The notes: a model not told the origin generated them from the sequence alone. A stretch of 64,000 nucleotides of DNA from Scytonema millei VB511283 (GCF_000817735.3 NZ_JTJC03000003.1:248001-312000), one strand, 5' to 3'. Counted from the stretch's first letter, positions 1 to 9,279 are shown. Made by a program: numbers and translations.

Positions 1-60
1 AGAATTGTTTGACGTAATTAACTTTTAGATTTGCGATCGCATCAAATCCCCTGGAGAAAC

Positions 61-1182
61 ATGATAGCCGCACGTTTAACCATCAAAGAACTTACCGAAG
101 CAGTGGGGGGAAATTGTACTCCTCGGATGGTACGACACTATCACCAACTCGGCATTTTGCCACCCCCAGAGCGATCGCGTAGCAATTATCGCCTCTATAC
201 TCAGGAAAACGTGCAACAGTTGCGGCGGATTGTGGCACTCAAACAGCAAGGCTTTCAACTTTCCCACATTCGCGAACTCCTCAAAAGCGATGCTGCTAGC
301 GAAGTAAAAAATTTAACACATCAGTTACAACAACAATACCACTCAGTTATGCAACAAATGGCGCGATTGCGGCAGACAGCGACGGCACTAGAAGGACTAC
401 TCGGACGCGATCGCTCTTGCCAAACCCTGCAAGCAGAGGCGATTGCCCAGTTACGCTTATTAGAAGTGGAAAGCCAAGATGGATTGGGACAGTTAGAACA
501 ACTGTGGGAAAATTGGGATGCAGCGACTCACGCTCACCCAGAAGAATTTCAGGAATCATTGCAACAATTGTTACCAGATCTCTCCAATCGTTCGGAGATT
601 GAAGTTGATTTGTTGTCTAAACTGGTGCTAGCTTGCGGCGATGTTAGTTTAGTTAATTTTATCCGCGTGGGTAAAGGGGCGATCGCGGCGGCGCGTCATG
701 CCCTCACTCAAAGCTGTCAGATTGTCGGCGATGTTGCCCCTGTAATTGTGGCTTGCGATCGCACCCGTTTGTCTCATTTAGGTTGTACAGTCACTACTTT
801 AATCGCCGATCCCCACGTTAGCAGTGTTGTGGAAGCCGAGCAAGCCTTTTGGCATCAAAGCCAATGGCAAGAACAGCTACAACAGTTACCAGCAGGCTGT
901 ATTTTTATGGTGGGATACGCCCCATCAGTACTCATTGCTGCTTGCGATGCTATTGCCAAGGGAAATTTTCAACCCGCTTTAATCATCGGAATGCCGATTG
1001 GTTTCAGCCATGCCCCAGCTGCCAAACGTCGCTTGATGCGTTCTGGTATTCCCTATATTACTGTCGAGGGAACAATGGGTGGCGGATTATTAGCGGCAGT
1101 AGCCCTGAATACTTTAGTTGAATCAACAATTGAGAAACCGGATTGTCATTGTTATTTGAGGGAGTCGGTAGGGGCGGGTTGA
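61..1182 (+). CDS. coaR: CoaR-type cobalt-responsive MerR regulator with precorrin-8X isomerase-like domain
   Basis: The protein starts with a MerR winged-helix DNA-binding domain (residues 1-75, with TPRMVRHYHQLGILPPPERS), followed by a coiled coil. Residues about 180-355 match precorrin-8X methylmutase (CbiC/CobH), with VGKGAIAAARHAL, GDVAPVIVACD and a GMPIGFSHAPAAKRRL segment. The C-terminus carries Cys-His-Cys (DCHCYL). This architecture is that of Synechocystis CoaR, which senses Co(II) and activates the divergent cobalt-exporting P-type ATPase gene coaT; such a coaT could lie just left of the window, but this cannot be seen. The ATG at 61 is chosen because GGAG lies just upstream (52-55); an in-frame TTG at 31 would add ten residues. 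The last residues and the stop codon fall inside a dispersed GGGGCGGGTT repeat. Confidence 0.88.
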   Translation: MIAARLTIKELTEAVGGNCTPRMVRHYHQLGILPPPERSRSNYRLYTQENVQQLRRIVALKQQGFQLSHIRELLKSDAASEVKNLTHQLQQQYHSVMQQMARLRQTATALEGLLGRDRSCQTLQAEAIAQLRLLEVESQDGLGQLEQLWENWDAATHAHPEEFQESLQQLLPDLSNRSEIEVDLLSKLVLACGDVSLVNFIRVGKGAIAAARHALTQSCQIVGDVAPVIVACDRTRLSHLGCTVTTLIADPHVSSVVEAEQAFWHQSQWQEQLQQLPAGCIFMVGYAPSVLIAACDAIAKGNFQPALIIGMPIGFSHAPAAKRRLMRSGIPYITVEGTMGGGLLAAVALNTLVESTIEKPDCHCYLRESVGAG

Positions 1183-1318
1183 GCAAAAATCTCTGTCAAA
1201 ACGAAGTTGTCTGGTGAACCCGCCCGTACGGGAGTTGGCAAAGGGAGTCGTGTAGGGGCGGGTTGAGCCCGAAATTCACAGCCACAGCAAGAAATCTTGC
1301 CTCAAAACCCGCCCTTCC
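1168..1318. repeat. Two tandem copies of the GGGCGGG/CCCGCCC palindromic element
   Basis: Copy one spans about 1168-1229 and copy two about 1252-1318. Each begins GTAGGGGCGGGTTGAG and ends with the inverted arm AACCCGCCC, with a core of about 40 bp containing AAATCT/GAAAT motifs. The same element recurs at 37543, 45642, 56053 and 57007, and in part inside uvrC. The first copy begins inside the coaR coding end. The arms can pair into a long hairpin that could stop transcription between coaR and glk, which converge here. Confidence 0.8.
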
Positions 1319-1386
1319 AGAGGTCATAGCGAATTGCGTAGCTTGCGAGTATCGTAGGGGTATTGCGAATTGCGAATTGTCTCCAT

Positions 1387-2424
1387 CTACAAACGATCTG
1401 CGGCGATCGCAGCACCAACTAGCCCAATGTCCGATCGCAGGACGATATGTACGGGAACGTTTTCTAATAGAGGTCGCATCCGTCCTTTACTGGTGAAGGC
1501 GCGGATAAAAGTACCTTCTTGCATCAGGGGGAGAATTTTCGCGGCGATGCCACCAGCAATGTATAACCCTGCATATGGTAGGAGTTTGAGGGCGAGGTTT
1601 CCTGCTTCTGCGCCGTAAGCCTCAACAAAAATCTGCATTACCCGTTCTGACAGGCGATCGCTTTTTTCTAGGGCGGCTTGGGAAATTGCGGCGGCTGGAT
1701 CGACGGTTTTTTCTTTCTTGCCAGCTTGTTTTTCCCAAGCTTCTACAACTTGGGCAATTTCTGGCGATTCTTTCACGTTTTGGCGATCGCGTAAAAATTC
1801 GTAGATGGCGACAATTCCTTGTCCCGATACTACTCGTTCTACTGAAACTCGTTGGATGTCGTGCTTGTCTAATAGATATTTCAACAGGTGAAAGTCTAAC
1901 TCGGAACGAGGTGCGAAATCAGCGTGTCCGCCTTCAGAACTAAAGACTTGGTAGGTATCCCCCTGTTGAATCAAAAATCCCTGTCCTAATCCCGTTCCTG
2001 CCCCAATAACCGCGATGGGTGTACCTGCTTGGGGTTTACCTGCTTGGAGAGTGTGCAAATCTGATTCCTGCAAACCCAATACACCGTAACCAACAGCTGC
2101 AAAGTCATTGATTAGGGAAATGGACTCGATCCCCAACTCTTCTTCTAGCCTGGATGCTTCTAGCAACCAAGTTAGGTTAGTTAACTGTACTGTATTGTTG
2201 ACAACTGGACCCGCGATCGCAAAACAAGCTTTTTGCGGTAGGAGTTTTTTGCCCAACTTTTCCTCAGATGTGGCTAAAAACTCTTGGACTATGGGCGCTA
2301 AATCTGGATAGTCGCGACTGTTATAGCGTTGTTCGTAAAGAGGTGTGGGTTTTGCTTCTGTTGTCTCCACCAGACGCAAGATCGTCTTCGTGCCACCAAT
2401 ATCTCCTGCTAACAGTATTGTCAT
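1387..2424 (-). CDS. glk: Glucokinase
   Basis: Phosphorylates glucose to glucose-6-phosphate with ATP, feeding free glucose into glycolysis and glycogen metabolism in the cytoplasm. The N-terminal phosphate-binding motif LAGDIGGTKT is at residues 4-14, the catalytic aspartate sits in SLINDFAAVGYGV (about residue 107), and GAGTGLGQGF and SSEGGHADFAPR follow. Its 345 residues are close to the bacterial Glk family (about 320-345); it is the Glk rather than the ROK type. It starts at an ATG at 2424 and lies 10 bp downstream of the phosphatase gene on the same strand, so the two may be co-transcribed. Confidence 0.93.
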   Translation of the reverse strand: MTILLAGDIGGTKTILRLVETTEAKPTPLYEQRYNSRDYPDLAPIVQEFLATSEEKLGKKLLPQKACFAIAGPVVNNTVQLTNLTWLLEASRLEEELGIESISLINDFAAVGYGVLGLQESDLHTLQAGKPQAGTPIAVIGAGTGLGQGFLIQQGDTYQVFSSEGGHADFAPRSELDFHLLKYLLDKHDIQRVSVERVVSGQGIVAIYEFLRDRQNVKESPEIAQVVEAWEKQAGKKEKTVDPAAAISQAALEKSDRLSERVMQIFVEAYGAEAGNLALKLLPYAGLYIAGGIAAKILPLMQEGTFIRAFTSKGRMRPLLENVPVHIVLRSDIGLVGAAIAADRL

Positions 2425-2434
2425 AGCGATCGCT

Positions 2435-3085
2435 TTAATGGAATCGAATAATTTTTTCGGTTTTACTTAAGTGGGACGTGTCGCCATTTAACTCCATGAC
2501 CCAAGCTTGTTCTGGGGCTGGACGGACAACTTTCACCAAACAGCACAAAGCAGCGTTAACCTCTGTCTGAGCCGTTGCGCCTACCAGACCCATTGTTGCA
2601 CCTACTACAGATGCCCCGTGTCCTACCAACAGAATATCTTTGGAAAATTCTTCTGCTAACAACCGAGCCGTTTTACCAGCCCGTTCTAGGGCAACTTCTC
2701 CAGTTTCGGGATATTCTGCCGTGACGCGAGAAGTATAACTAGTGTCGATCCTGGGAAACATGCGGGTTAAAACTTCCAGGGGCGCTCTTTTTGGCGCTTG
2801 TGGCATCCAAGCAGGATTGAGCCATTCGCTCAAACCAGACTCTAAATTAATCGAAAGGCTGAGGGCTTCTGCTACGTAGTTGGCTGTTTGCACCGTGCGC
2901 AAAAATGGGGAAGCAAAGATATGACCGATCTTTTCTCCCTTCAGCCGTTGCGCCAGTTGTTGAGCTTGAACTTTACCATCTTCAGAAATCGGTGGATCGA
3001 AGGGTCGTTCTGCACAGAGGAACCACTCAGGATTGACAAAATCATGACGATTAGCGTGACGAGCAATCCAGACAATTTGAGTCAT
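2435..3085 (-). CDS. Histidine phosphatase family protein
   Basis: A phosphoglycerate-mutase-like (branch 2) phosphatase of about 216 residues. The N-terminal motif is IARHANRHDF, carrying the phospho-accepting histidine in a variant of RHGxR. The second catalytic histidine is in LLVGHGASVVG near residue 160. The open frame extends upstream to 3154, but those 23 residues precede the conserved IVWIARHA strand, so the ATG at 3085 is preferred, with GGAA about 13 bases upstream. The substrate cannot be predicted; family members act on sugar phosphates, phosphoproteins or small phosphoesters. It lies 10 bp upstream of glk in the same direction. Confidence 0.8.
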   Translation of the reverse strand: MTQIVWIARHANRHDFVNPEWFLCAERPFDPPISEDGKVQAQQLAQRLKGEKIGHIFASPFLRTVQTANYVAEALSLSINLESGLSEWLNPAWMPQAPKRAPLEVLTRMFPRIDTSYTSRVTAEYPETGEVALERAGKTARLLAEEFSKDILLVGHGASVVGATMGLVGATAQTEVNAALCCLVKVVRPAPEQAWVMELNGDTSHLSKTEKIIRFH

Positions 3086-3135
3086 AAGATCGATATTCCA
3101 AGCACAGAGAATTCGCAGAATGCCAAATCTAAATA

Positions 3136-3300
3136 TAAGCAAGTTAAAAGTCAAAAGTCAAAAGTCAAAAGTCAAAGAAAACAGGAGACAGAAGGAAACC
3201 AATGATTTAAAAACACGATTTCACCCGCGCCTTATGCGCTTACCACCAATTGGCTTCTAACTTAAACCCAACCAACATGAAATAAGAAACTGGTAACTGA
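3136..3300. repeat. Heptamer tandem repeat (GTCAAAA)n and flanking spacer
   Basis: A short tandem array of GTCAAAA units runs through about 3148-3177. It is one of many period-seven tandem repeats in this window. The rest of the gap up to the methyltransferase stop has no supported gene. Confidence 0.7.
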
Positions 3301-3990
3301 TTACTGGTCGCTCGTCACTGTTAAAAGGCGATCGCCACCTTTTTGAAACTGATAAGCTACTTGTTTAATTTCTACTTTACACCCTTGCTTTTGCATTTCA
3401 TCTATAACTGGTTGCAGCCACGGCGAAATTCCTCCTGAAAATTGGACTAAGAGTGGAAAAATTCTGACTTCTTTTGCTACTCGGCACATTTCACTAATTG
3501 CTGCTATGTGAAAATCCAAGGAAAGATTGTCAGAATAAGTAAATAAGAAATGAGAACATAATGCTAAATCGAACTGATGCGAATGAAATGATAGGTGAGG
3601 TAATTCATCTGTAACATATCTACCTTGTTGCAGTCCCAAGGGAAAATCGGCAATGAATTTATTCATCGCTGCTAGTCTAATTTTTCCCAACTCTTCCGGC
3701 GACTGAATCTCTTGCCAAACAAAGCGATCGTAATGAATTTTAGTTCCATCAATAATTGTTTGATAAGTTTCCTGCACTCGCCGAGCAATTTCTGCCGCAG
3801 TAAATTGATAGATTGGATCGCCAGAAATTACGCTGTATCCTTGCTGCGTCATTTCTGCATTAAAGCTAGCGGGACCACCACCACAATCTAAAATGTTTAG
3901 TTTTAGTTCGTTAGGTTTGAGGTCGAACATCCTTACGTATTCTTGCATCGATCGCCCCCAAGGGACGACATTTTCTAGTTTAAAGGTCAT
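3301..3990 (-). CDS. SAM-dependent methyltransferase, class I
   Basis: A 229-residue protein with the Rossmann SAM-binding motif LNILDCGGGPASF at about residues 32-44 and an acidic end to strand two (VISGDPIYQF). A later LALCSHFLFTYSD corresponds to the post-II region. It lacks clues to the substrate. Its start ATG overlaps the stop of the upstream gene by four bases (ATGA), so translation is probably coupled to the gene at 3987-4418. Small-molecule methylation is the most likely role, but this is only family inference. Confidence 0.75.
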   Translation of the reverse strand: MTFKLENVVPWGRSMQEYVRMFDLKPNELKLNILDCGGGPASFNAEMTQQGYSVISGDPIYQFTAAEIARRVQETYQTIIDGTKIHYDRFVWQEIQSPEELGKIRLAAMNKFIADFPLGLQQGRYVTDELPHLSFHSHQFDLALCSHFLFTYSDNLSLDFHIAAISEMCRVAKEVRIFPLLVQFSGGISPWLQPVIDEMQKQGCKVEIKQVAYQFQKGGDRLLTVTSDQ

Positions 3991-4418
3991 GTTTGCACGT
4001 ACTGACTCAAACGCTGCTCTAATCTACCTAACAATGTATCTACATCAGAGGCAAGATGCTCGAAACAAACAGGGGGAGGGGGTTCGATTTCAAATTGAAT
4101 TAACTTAATTTGTCCGTTACCAATGCCGAGAATTAAAACTTGTTTTTCAGGGTTATGAGCATCAATAAATCCTAAAATTTCTTGGATCTGACTATTGACG
4201 CGATCGTTTAATTTTTCAATTGCAGATTTAGGACAAAAGATAAAATGTGGTGTCGGTTGGATATCGATACCCAAGGTGTCATCGCTGGCTCCTTTTTCCA
4301 AAAATAACCCCCAAGATAGCGCTGCTAACTCTTGTTGATTCTCCTTAACAAACCAATCTAATTGTTGTCGCCATTGTCCATCTTCTCCGACAGGTTGAGG
4401 GCTACCAAATGAGAACAT
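3987..4418 (-). CDS. Conserved cyanobacterial protein, possibly CcmS-like carboxysome assembly chaperone
   Basis: A 143-residue soluble protein. The N-terminal segment WRQQLDWFVKENQQELAALS is helical; a central GIDIQPTPHFIFCPKSAIEKLN stretch is followed by ILGIGNGQIKLIQFE and a proline-rich PPPPVCFE. From memory the sequence pattern resembles the small cyanobacterial family described as the beta-carboxysome assembly chaperone CcmS, but this could not be checked by alignment and the name is tentative. No carboxysome gene is adjacent, although Rubisco genes lie about 20 kb away. It is coupled by a four-base overlap to the methyltransferase gene downstream. Confidence 0.6.
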   Translation of the reverse strand: MFSFGSPQPVGEDGQWRQQLDWFVKENQQELAALSWGLFLEKGASDDTLGIDIQPTPHFIFCPKSAIEKLNDRVNSQIQEILGFIDAHNPEKQVLILGIGNGQIKLIQFEIEPPPPVCFEHLASDVDTLLGRLEQRLSQYVQT

Positions 4419-4453
4419 AAGTCGTAAGTTGTAAGTCGTAAGTCGTAAGTTGT
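4419..4453. repeat. Heptamer tandem repeat (GTCGTAA)n
   Basis: Period-seven units alternating GTCGTAA and GTTGTAA fill the 37-bp gap between two same-strand genes. A second array of the same unit lies at 6332-6362 just upstream of the ABC exporter, so the same repeat brackets that gene. Confidence 0.8.
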
Positions 4454-4455
4454 AA

Positions 4456-6279
4456 TTATCTTAAGCCGGATTGGACGCGCCAGAGCGTGGCGTAGATTCC
4501 TCCGCGTTCTAGGAGTTGTTCGTGGGTTCCCGATTCGATCAGTTTGCCGTACTCCATGACGTAGATACAATCGGCATTGCGGACGGTGGAAAGACGATGC
4601 GCGATCGCAATTGTGGTTCTATCGACAATAATCCGTTCGAGCGATCGCTGAATAGCTGCTTCTGTTTCGTTATCGACGGCTGATGTCGCTTCATCCAAGA
4701 TTAGAATTGGTGGATTCTTTAATACTGCACGGGCGATCGCAATTCTCTGTCGTTGTCCGCCGGATAATTTTTGTCCCCTTTCCCCTACAATTGTTTCATA
4801 ATCTTGGGGCAGTTGCATGATAAATTCATGTGCTTCTGCAACTTTTGCCGCAGAGATAATTTCATCTCTAGTTGCATCGGGACTACCATAGGCAATATTC
4901 TCGGCAACAGTACCGTGAAATAAAAAGACATCCTGACTGACTAAGCCAATACAAGCGCGTAAATCTCTCAATTTTAAATCGCGGATATCGATGCCATCTA
5001 AGGTAATCGTTCCCGATCGCACTTCGTATAATCTGAGCAGGAGTTTGACTAAAGTACTCTTCCCCGAACCCGTGGAACCAACAATCGCGATGGTTTTTCC
5101 AGCGGGAATCTGCAAAGATAGATGTTCAATCACGGGCGATCGCTCGGAATAAGCAAAGGTGACATCTTTTAATATCACCTCTCCTTTGACCTCATGAATT
5201 GGTAAAGCGATGTCTCCGGTATGAATATCAATGGGAGTGTCGAGTAAATTCATTACCCGATTTGTGGAAGCCATTGCCCGTTGATATTGGTCGAAGGTTT
5301 CGCCTAATCTAGTCAAAGGCCATAACAAACGCTGAATTAAAAAGATCAATACGCTGTACGTGCCTACAGACATTCTGCCCGCGATCGCTTCCATGCCTCC
5401 AAATAAAAGTAAAGCGGTAAAACCCGCTAAAATAATCATCCGAATTAAGGGAACGAAGGCAGCAGACAGCGCGATCGCTTTTCTATTACTCTGACGATAG
5501 GCTTGACTTTCCTCTGCAAGTCTGCTCGATTCATAGGCTTCGGCAGTAAAGCTTTTGATCGTCATAATGCCGGACAAATTATTTGCCAGCCGTGCATTCA
5601 ATAAGCTAACTTTTTCTCGCACCTCTGCATAACGCGGCGCTAAAAGCCGTTGAAACGCTACCGAACCCCACAAAATAAAAGGCATGGGTAACATTGCCAT
5701 CCAAGCCACGCTCGGAGCGAGAATGAAGAAAGCTCCACCGATAATTAAGACTGTAGCGGTAACTTGAATAATTTCATTAGCGCCATTATCCAAAAATCGC
5801 TCTAATTGGTTGATATCATCGCTCAAAACTGACATCAAGCCGCCCGTACTGCGTTCTTCAAAATAGGCAAGTTCTAATTCTTGTAGGTGGTTGTAAGCAT
5901 CGAGGCGGAGTTCGTGTTGAATCCTCTGCGCCAAGTTACGCCATTTCCTAGCATAGGCATATTCAAAAATTGATTCTAGTATCCAAATAATCACCGTGAG
6001 GACGGAGAGAATCAGAAATTGGGCAAAAACATCCTTAACTCCCCAACGGGCAATAATTGAATCTTGACGTTGTACTACCACATCAACAGCCACGCCAATT
6101 AATGCAGGTGGAGCCAGATCGAAGATTTTATTTAAGACAGAATAGAGAGATGCCAGCCAAATTTGCCCTCGATAGTGGCGCGTATAGGCAAGTAAGCGTT
6201 TGAGGGGATGTTTGGGTTGAGAACTAAACCTTGGGGAAGATTTGCGTTTTGGCGATCGCCTTAATGCCTGCGGCTGCAT
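4456..6279 (-). CDS. ABC exporter half-transporter (permease fused to ATPase)
   Basis: A 607-residue MsbA/HlyB-like half-transporter expected to act as a dimer in the cytoplasmic membrane. Residues about 35-340 hold six membrane helices. The ATPase domain follows with Walker [11 protein letters not shown], signature [14 protein letters not shown], Walker [13 protein letters not shown] and switch histidine in AIAHRLSTV. All catalytic motifs are intact. The basic N-terminus ([11 protein letters not shown]) precedes the first helix. The substrate is unknown; lipid, peptide or drug export are all known for this family. It is flanked by heptamer repeats on both sides. Confidence 0.9.
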   Translation of the reverse strand: MQPQALRRSPKRKSSPRFSSQPKHPLKRLLAYTRHYRGQIWLASLYSVLNKIFDLAPPALIGVAVDVVVQRQDSIIARWGVKDVFAQFLILSVLTVIIWILESIFEYAYARKWRNLAQRIQHELRLDAYNHLQELELAYFEERSTGGLMSVLSDDINQLERFLDNGANEIIQVTATVLIIGGAFFILAPSVAWMAMLPMPFILWGSVAFQRLLAPRYAEVREKVSLLNARLANNLSGIMTIKSFTAEAYESSRLAEESQAYRQSNRKAIALSAAFVPLIRMIILAGFTALLLFGGMEAIAGRMSVGTYSVLIFLIQRLLWPLTRLGETFDQYQRAMASTNRVMNLLDTPIDIHTGDIALPIHEVKGEVILKDVTFAYSERSPVIEHLSLQIPAGKTIAIVGSTGSGKSTLVKLLLRLYEVRSGTITLDGIDIRDLKLRDLRACIGLVSQDVFLFHGTVAENIAYGSPDATRDEIISAAKVAEAHEFIMQLPQDYETIVGERGQKLSGGQRQRIAIARAVLKNPPILILDEATSAVDNETEAAIQRSLERIIVDRTTIAIAHRLSTVRNADCIYVMEYGKLIESGTHEQLLERGGIYATLWRVQSGLR

Positions 6280-6329
6280 TATCTGTATTTATTTACGTCT
6301 GTGGGTGTATATTCCACGATAACGTGGTA

Positions 6330-6397
6330 AGAAGTCGTAAGTCGTAAGTCGTAAGTCGTAAGTGACTGATAACTGGTCACTGATAACTGATAACTGT
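6330..6397. repeat. Heptamer repeats (GTCGTAA)n followed by (CTGATAA)n
   Basis: Two tandem arrays abut: GTCGTAA units at about 6332-6362, then ACTGGTCACTGATAACTGAT-type units to 6395. They fill the gap between the CHAT gene and the exporter gene. Confidence 0.75.
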
Positions 6398-9166
6398 TTA
6401 CAGCCAATTTCCCACTAAAACATAAGCTGCCCAGTAGCCAGGACGACGGTAGTTAGGATAGTTTTTCATTAGATTCAGTTGGGCTTGACGTAGGGCTTCG
6501 GCACGGGTGAGTTTAGTTTTGGTGAGTTGTTTATAAAATTCACCAATAAAAATAGCTGTTGCTTCATCGTCAATTTGCCACAGAGAAGCTAAGGTACTCC
6601 TAGCCCCAGCCCTGACTGCAATTCCTGCTAATCCCAAGGCAGCGCGTCTGTCTCCCGTAGCAGTTTCGCAGGCGCTGAGGACGAGTAATTCGATCGCATT
6701 CGGACGGCGACGGTTGCGCGATCGCAATAAGTCATCAAATTTCCTAACGTTAATTGGTCCATCTGCGGCGAGGATAAATGTATTCTCGGCTTGAGAACTA
6801 AATTGACCGTGAGTCGCTAAATGAACTACGTTAAAGCTATTTGAATCGATTTTAGTTTCTAGGCTCTTGCTAGTAAAGGCGCGATCGAGTAATTCGGCGA
6901 TCGCGACTCCGGCTTGTTGAATTAGATTAAATTCCAACCTGACAGCGGGTAAGGGTGGAAAGGGAGAGTTAGCAGGAGGAACGCTAAGTCCAGCAGTTAA
7001 GGCTTTGAGATTGGCTAGAGAGATAGGCTGAGGGTTGGTGAGTTGCAAGCCTGGACTCACGGCGATCGCGTATTTTTCTACCAGATATTGCTTACCATCA
7101 AATAAAGCAGACATGGGAATATTTCGCAACACCCCATCTGGGACAAATACTAGGGTTTTGACTCCGCTTTGCTGCAACTCGTTGGCAACAGGTTGGATCA
7201 GCCAGTTGTAGATTTGTTGAGATAAATCTCTGACATCTTTAGTACGATCGGGTTCTGTCAGCGATCGCTGCAACCGTTCTACAGTTTGCTCGACCTGAGT
7301 TTGCGGTTGATGGATCGTGTAGTGGCGCAGGGGTTGCTGGGGAATTTTGAGAATGACTTCCAGGCGATCGGGTAAAATAATTGGATAAATTACTGCTGCT
7401 GTAGGATTATCCCGATCTACCACTCGATCGATCGCTACAGGTTGGGCTTCAATACAAGCTTCCCGAAAAAAGTTATCTAGTTCTGCTAGCTGCAATGCTT
7501 CGATCGTTTCGCGTGCCTGGGCTAAGTTTTGCTGAGGGGTTTCGCCTGACTTTTGCCCAGATAACAGCAAGGCAACGAGTTCTCGATAAACTGGTTCTAC
7601 TTCATCGCGAAAATTAAATTGAATTTCTGGGTTGACAGCAACGAGATCGTTACGCAAAGATTTTAAAGTTTTTACTGCCTCTCTATAGGTAGCGATCGCC
7701 CCTGGAGTATCTCCTTGCATTCTCAATAAGCGTGCCAATTGCCACTGCCAGCGATAAGTAATATCTGGTGCATTCGCTGCCTGAGATAAGATTAAAGCCT
7801 GCTGTGTCAGCTCTTGAGCATCTTGCCATTGCCGATTTTGCTCGTATAAACTGCCTAGACTACCTATTGCATAAGCCTCAGCTCGTCTATCGCCTAAATT
7901 GCGAGATCGATCGACAGCACTTGCTAGTAATTGGGCAATTTGGGTAATTGGTAATTGGTAATTGGTTGTTGACGGTTGACGGTTGACGGTAAACGCTGGC
8001 GCTACACTCTGTGAAGACGGTTGACGGTTGAGTGTTGTTTTTTCTCCCTCAGCTCCCTCAGCTCTCTTCTCCCTGCTCCCTGCTCCCTGCTCTGTGCTCC
8101 CTTGTATCATCAAACTTTGAGCAAAATCAATTTGGGCATAGATTGTTTTACTGCTGGGGGGGATGGTAGCAAGCAGAGATTGAATTTCGGGAATGAGCGA
8201 TTGGGCAGTAGAATCTTGCGTGTCTACTAACAGACTGAATTGGTTGAGTCGGGCTTGCAGTTTTGTTATTGGTGCGATCGCGGTCGTAGCAGCCTGTTGA
8301 TAGTAGGCTAAGGCGGTGGGATTGTCTCTTTGCGATCGCGCTGTATTGCCGAGGCTAAATAGACTAGCCGCAATATCTGACTGCGAGTTGAGTTTTCGCG
8401 CTAATTCTAAACTCCGTTGCAAAATTTGCTGAGACTGCGGCAGATCGCCTATCGATCGCAGTAGGTTCCCCATTTGGCGGAGTCCGGCAGCTTTGAGTGG
8501 AGAATCTGGGGTAGCGCTGAGGCTGCGATCGGCAGAAGTTAACGTTTCTAAAGCCCGACGATACAGTCCCAAGGCTTGCAGTGCTTGGCTTTGATTCAGT
8601 AAACTCTGAATATTTCCCGAGCGATCGCCTGCGCGTTCGTAGGCAGTAGCAGCTTGTTGCCACGTACTTACGGCTGTTTCTGCTTGTCCCATTCCCAACT
8701 GCAAGCTGGCTTGGGTATTTAAGGCTTGGGCGAGGACGGGAAGACCGCGGGAGTCGGGAGTCGGGAGTCGGGAGTCGGGAAATTTTGAATTTTGAATTTT
8801 GAATTTTGAATTGCTCCCCTGTTCCCTGCTCCCTTGCAACACATCAAAACTAACAGCGATCGCCTGTTCTGCCTGCTGCCACTGTCCGAGTTGCTGATAG
8901 GCTAGAGACAAATTGCTGGAAGCGATCGCGAGATTGAGCTTATCTCCTTTGGCTTTATAGTTTTGCGCTGCTTGTTGCCAAATTTTTATTGCTTGGGCAA
9001 ATTGTCCGGTTGTATAGAGTTCTCTGCCTTGTTGCAATAATTGTGCGTCATCACCACTACTTCGTGTTGGTTGCGAAGCGATTTCTGGAGCGGATGGAGC
9101 AGCGATCGCGGTTCCAGGGAGGAAAATTAATAATACTGCGAGGTAAGTTTTTGAGATTGAATGCAT
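6398..9166 (-). CDS. Secreted TPR-CHAT protein (caspase-like protease)
   Basis: A 922-residue protein. Residues 1-23 form a signal peptide (hydrophobic run AVLLIFLPGTAIA), so export across the inner membrane is expected. Residues about 40-540 are tetratricopeptide-like repeats rich in A, L, Q and Y. The C-terminal third is a CHAT domain: the catalytic histidine lies in HLATHG (about H786) and the cysteine in LVLSACETATGD (about C833), both present, so the protease is probably active. Two low-complexity stretches, residues about 111-142 and 350-405, are translated from the dispersed short repeats of this genome and look like in-frame insertions into the TPR part. It lies downstream of the tpsA/tpsB pair on the same strand. 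Such cyanobacterial CHAT proteins are often found next to two-partner secretion genes; cleavage of a surface protein is a reasonable but unproven role. Confidence 0.88.
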   Translation of the reverse strand: MHSISKTYLAVLLIFLPGTAIAAPSAPEIASQPTRSSGDDAQLLQQGRELYTTGQFAQAIKIWQQAAQNYKAKGDKLNLAIASSNLSLAYQQLGQWQQAEQAIAVSFDVLQGSREQGSNSKFKIQNSKFPDSRLPTPDSRGLPVLAQALNTQASLQLGMGQAETAVSTWQQAATAYERAGDRSGNIQSLLNQSQALQALGLYRRALETLTSADRSLSATPDSPLKAAGLRQMGNLLRSIGDLPQSQQILQRSLELARKLNSQSDIAASLFSLGNTARSQRDNPTALAYYQQAATTAIAPITKLQARLNQFSLLVDTQDSTAQSLIPEIQSLLATIPPSSKTIYAQIDFAQSLMIQGSTEQGAGSREKRAEGAEGEKTTLNRQPSSQSVAPAFTVNRQPSTTNYQLPITQIAQLLASAVDRSRNLGDRRAEAYAIGSLGSLYEQNRQWQDAQELTQQALILSQAANAPDITYRWQWQLARLLRMQGDTPGAIATYREAVKTLKSLRNDLVAVNPEIQFNFRDEVEPVYRELVALLLSGQKSGETPQQNLAQARETIEALQLAELDNFFREACIEAQPVAIDRVVDRDNPTAAVIYPIILPDRLEVILKIPQQPLRHYTIHQPQTQVEQTVERLQRSLTEPDRTKDVRDLSQQIYNWLIQPVANELQQSGVKTLVFVPDGVLRNIPMSALFDGKQYLVEKYAIAVSPGLQLTNPQPISLANLKALTAGLSVPPANSPFPPLPAVRLEFNLIQQAGVAIAELLDRAFTSKSLETKIDSNSFNVVHLATHGQFSSQAENTFILAADGPINVRKFDDLLRSRNRRRPNAIELLVLSACETATGDRRAALGLAGIAVRAGARSTLASLWQIDDEATAIFIGEFYKQLTKTKLTRAEALRQAQLNLMKNYPNYRRPGYWAAYVLVGNWL
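7945..8105. repeat. Heptamer repeats embedded in the CHAT gene (second block)
   Basis: Within the coding region stand arrays of TAATTGG and TTGACGG units, then CTCCCTCAGCTCC-type and CTCCCTG units. They are identical in type to intergenic repeats elsewhere here (for example near 38640, 45545 and 52330). The reading frame stays open and encodes a low-complexity segment. Confidence 0.8.
8741..8836. repeat. Heptamer repeats embedded in the CHAT gene (first block)
   Basis: Units GGGAGTC (four or more) followed by TTTTGAA units (four or more) lie inside the coding region and encode residues about 111-142. The same pair of unit types recurs in intergenic DNA at 37625-37665. Confidence 0.85.
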
Positions 9167-9186
9167 TAACAGTTAATAGTTATCAG

Positions 9187-9279
9187 TTAGCATTGTTCTC
9201 TACTTGTTTGAATAATTTGCCGCAATTTACTAAGTTCTTCTACAACTCGATCGGAACTGTCAAAAGCTTTTGCGGTCAT
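9187..9279 (-). CDS. Possible 30-residue ORF
   Basis: A short frame MTAKAFDSSDRVVEELSKLR... of 30 residues ends at TAA just before the CHAT gene. It has an acidic, helical look but no recognisable domain and no strong ribosome site. It could be a relic of a longer gene or chance. It occupies most of the 253-bp gap between tpsB and the CHAT gene; the rest is heptamer repeat DNA (CTGATAA units near 9390-9420). Confidence 0.2.
   Translation of the reverse strand: MTAKAFDSSDRVVEELSKLRQIIQTSREQC

Noticed and set aside
1263-1618. Plus-strand frames overlapping the glk 3' end
   Set aside because: They read through dispersed repeats and antisense of glk.
8364-8663. Minus-strand 99-residue frame inside the CHAT gene
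   Set aside because: It is a frame-shifted shadow of the TPR region.
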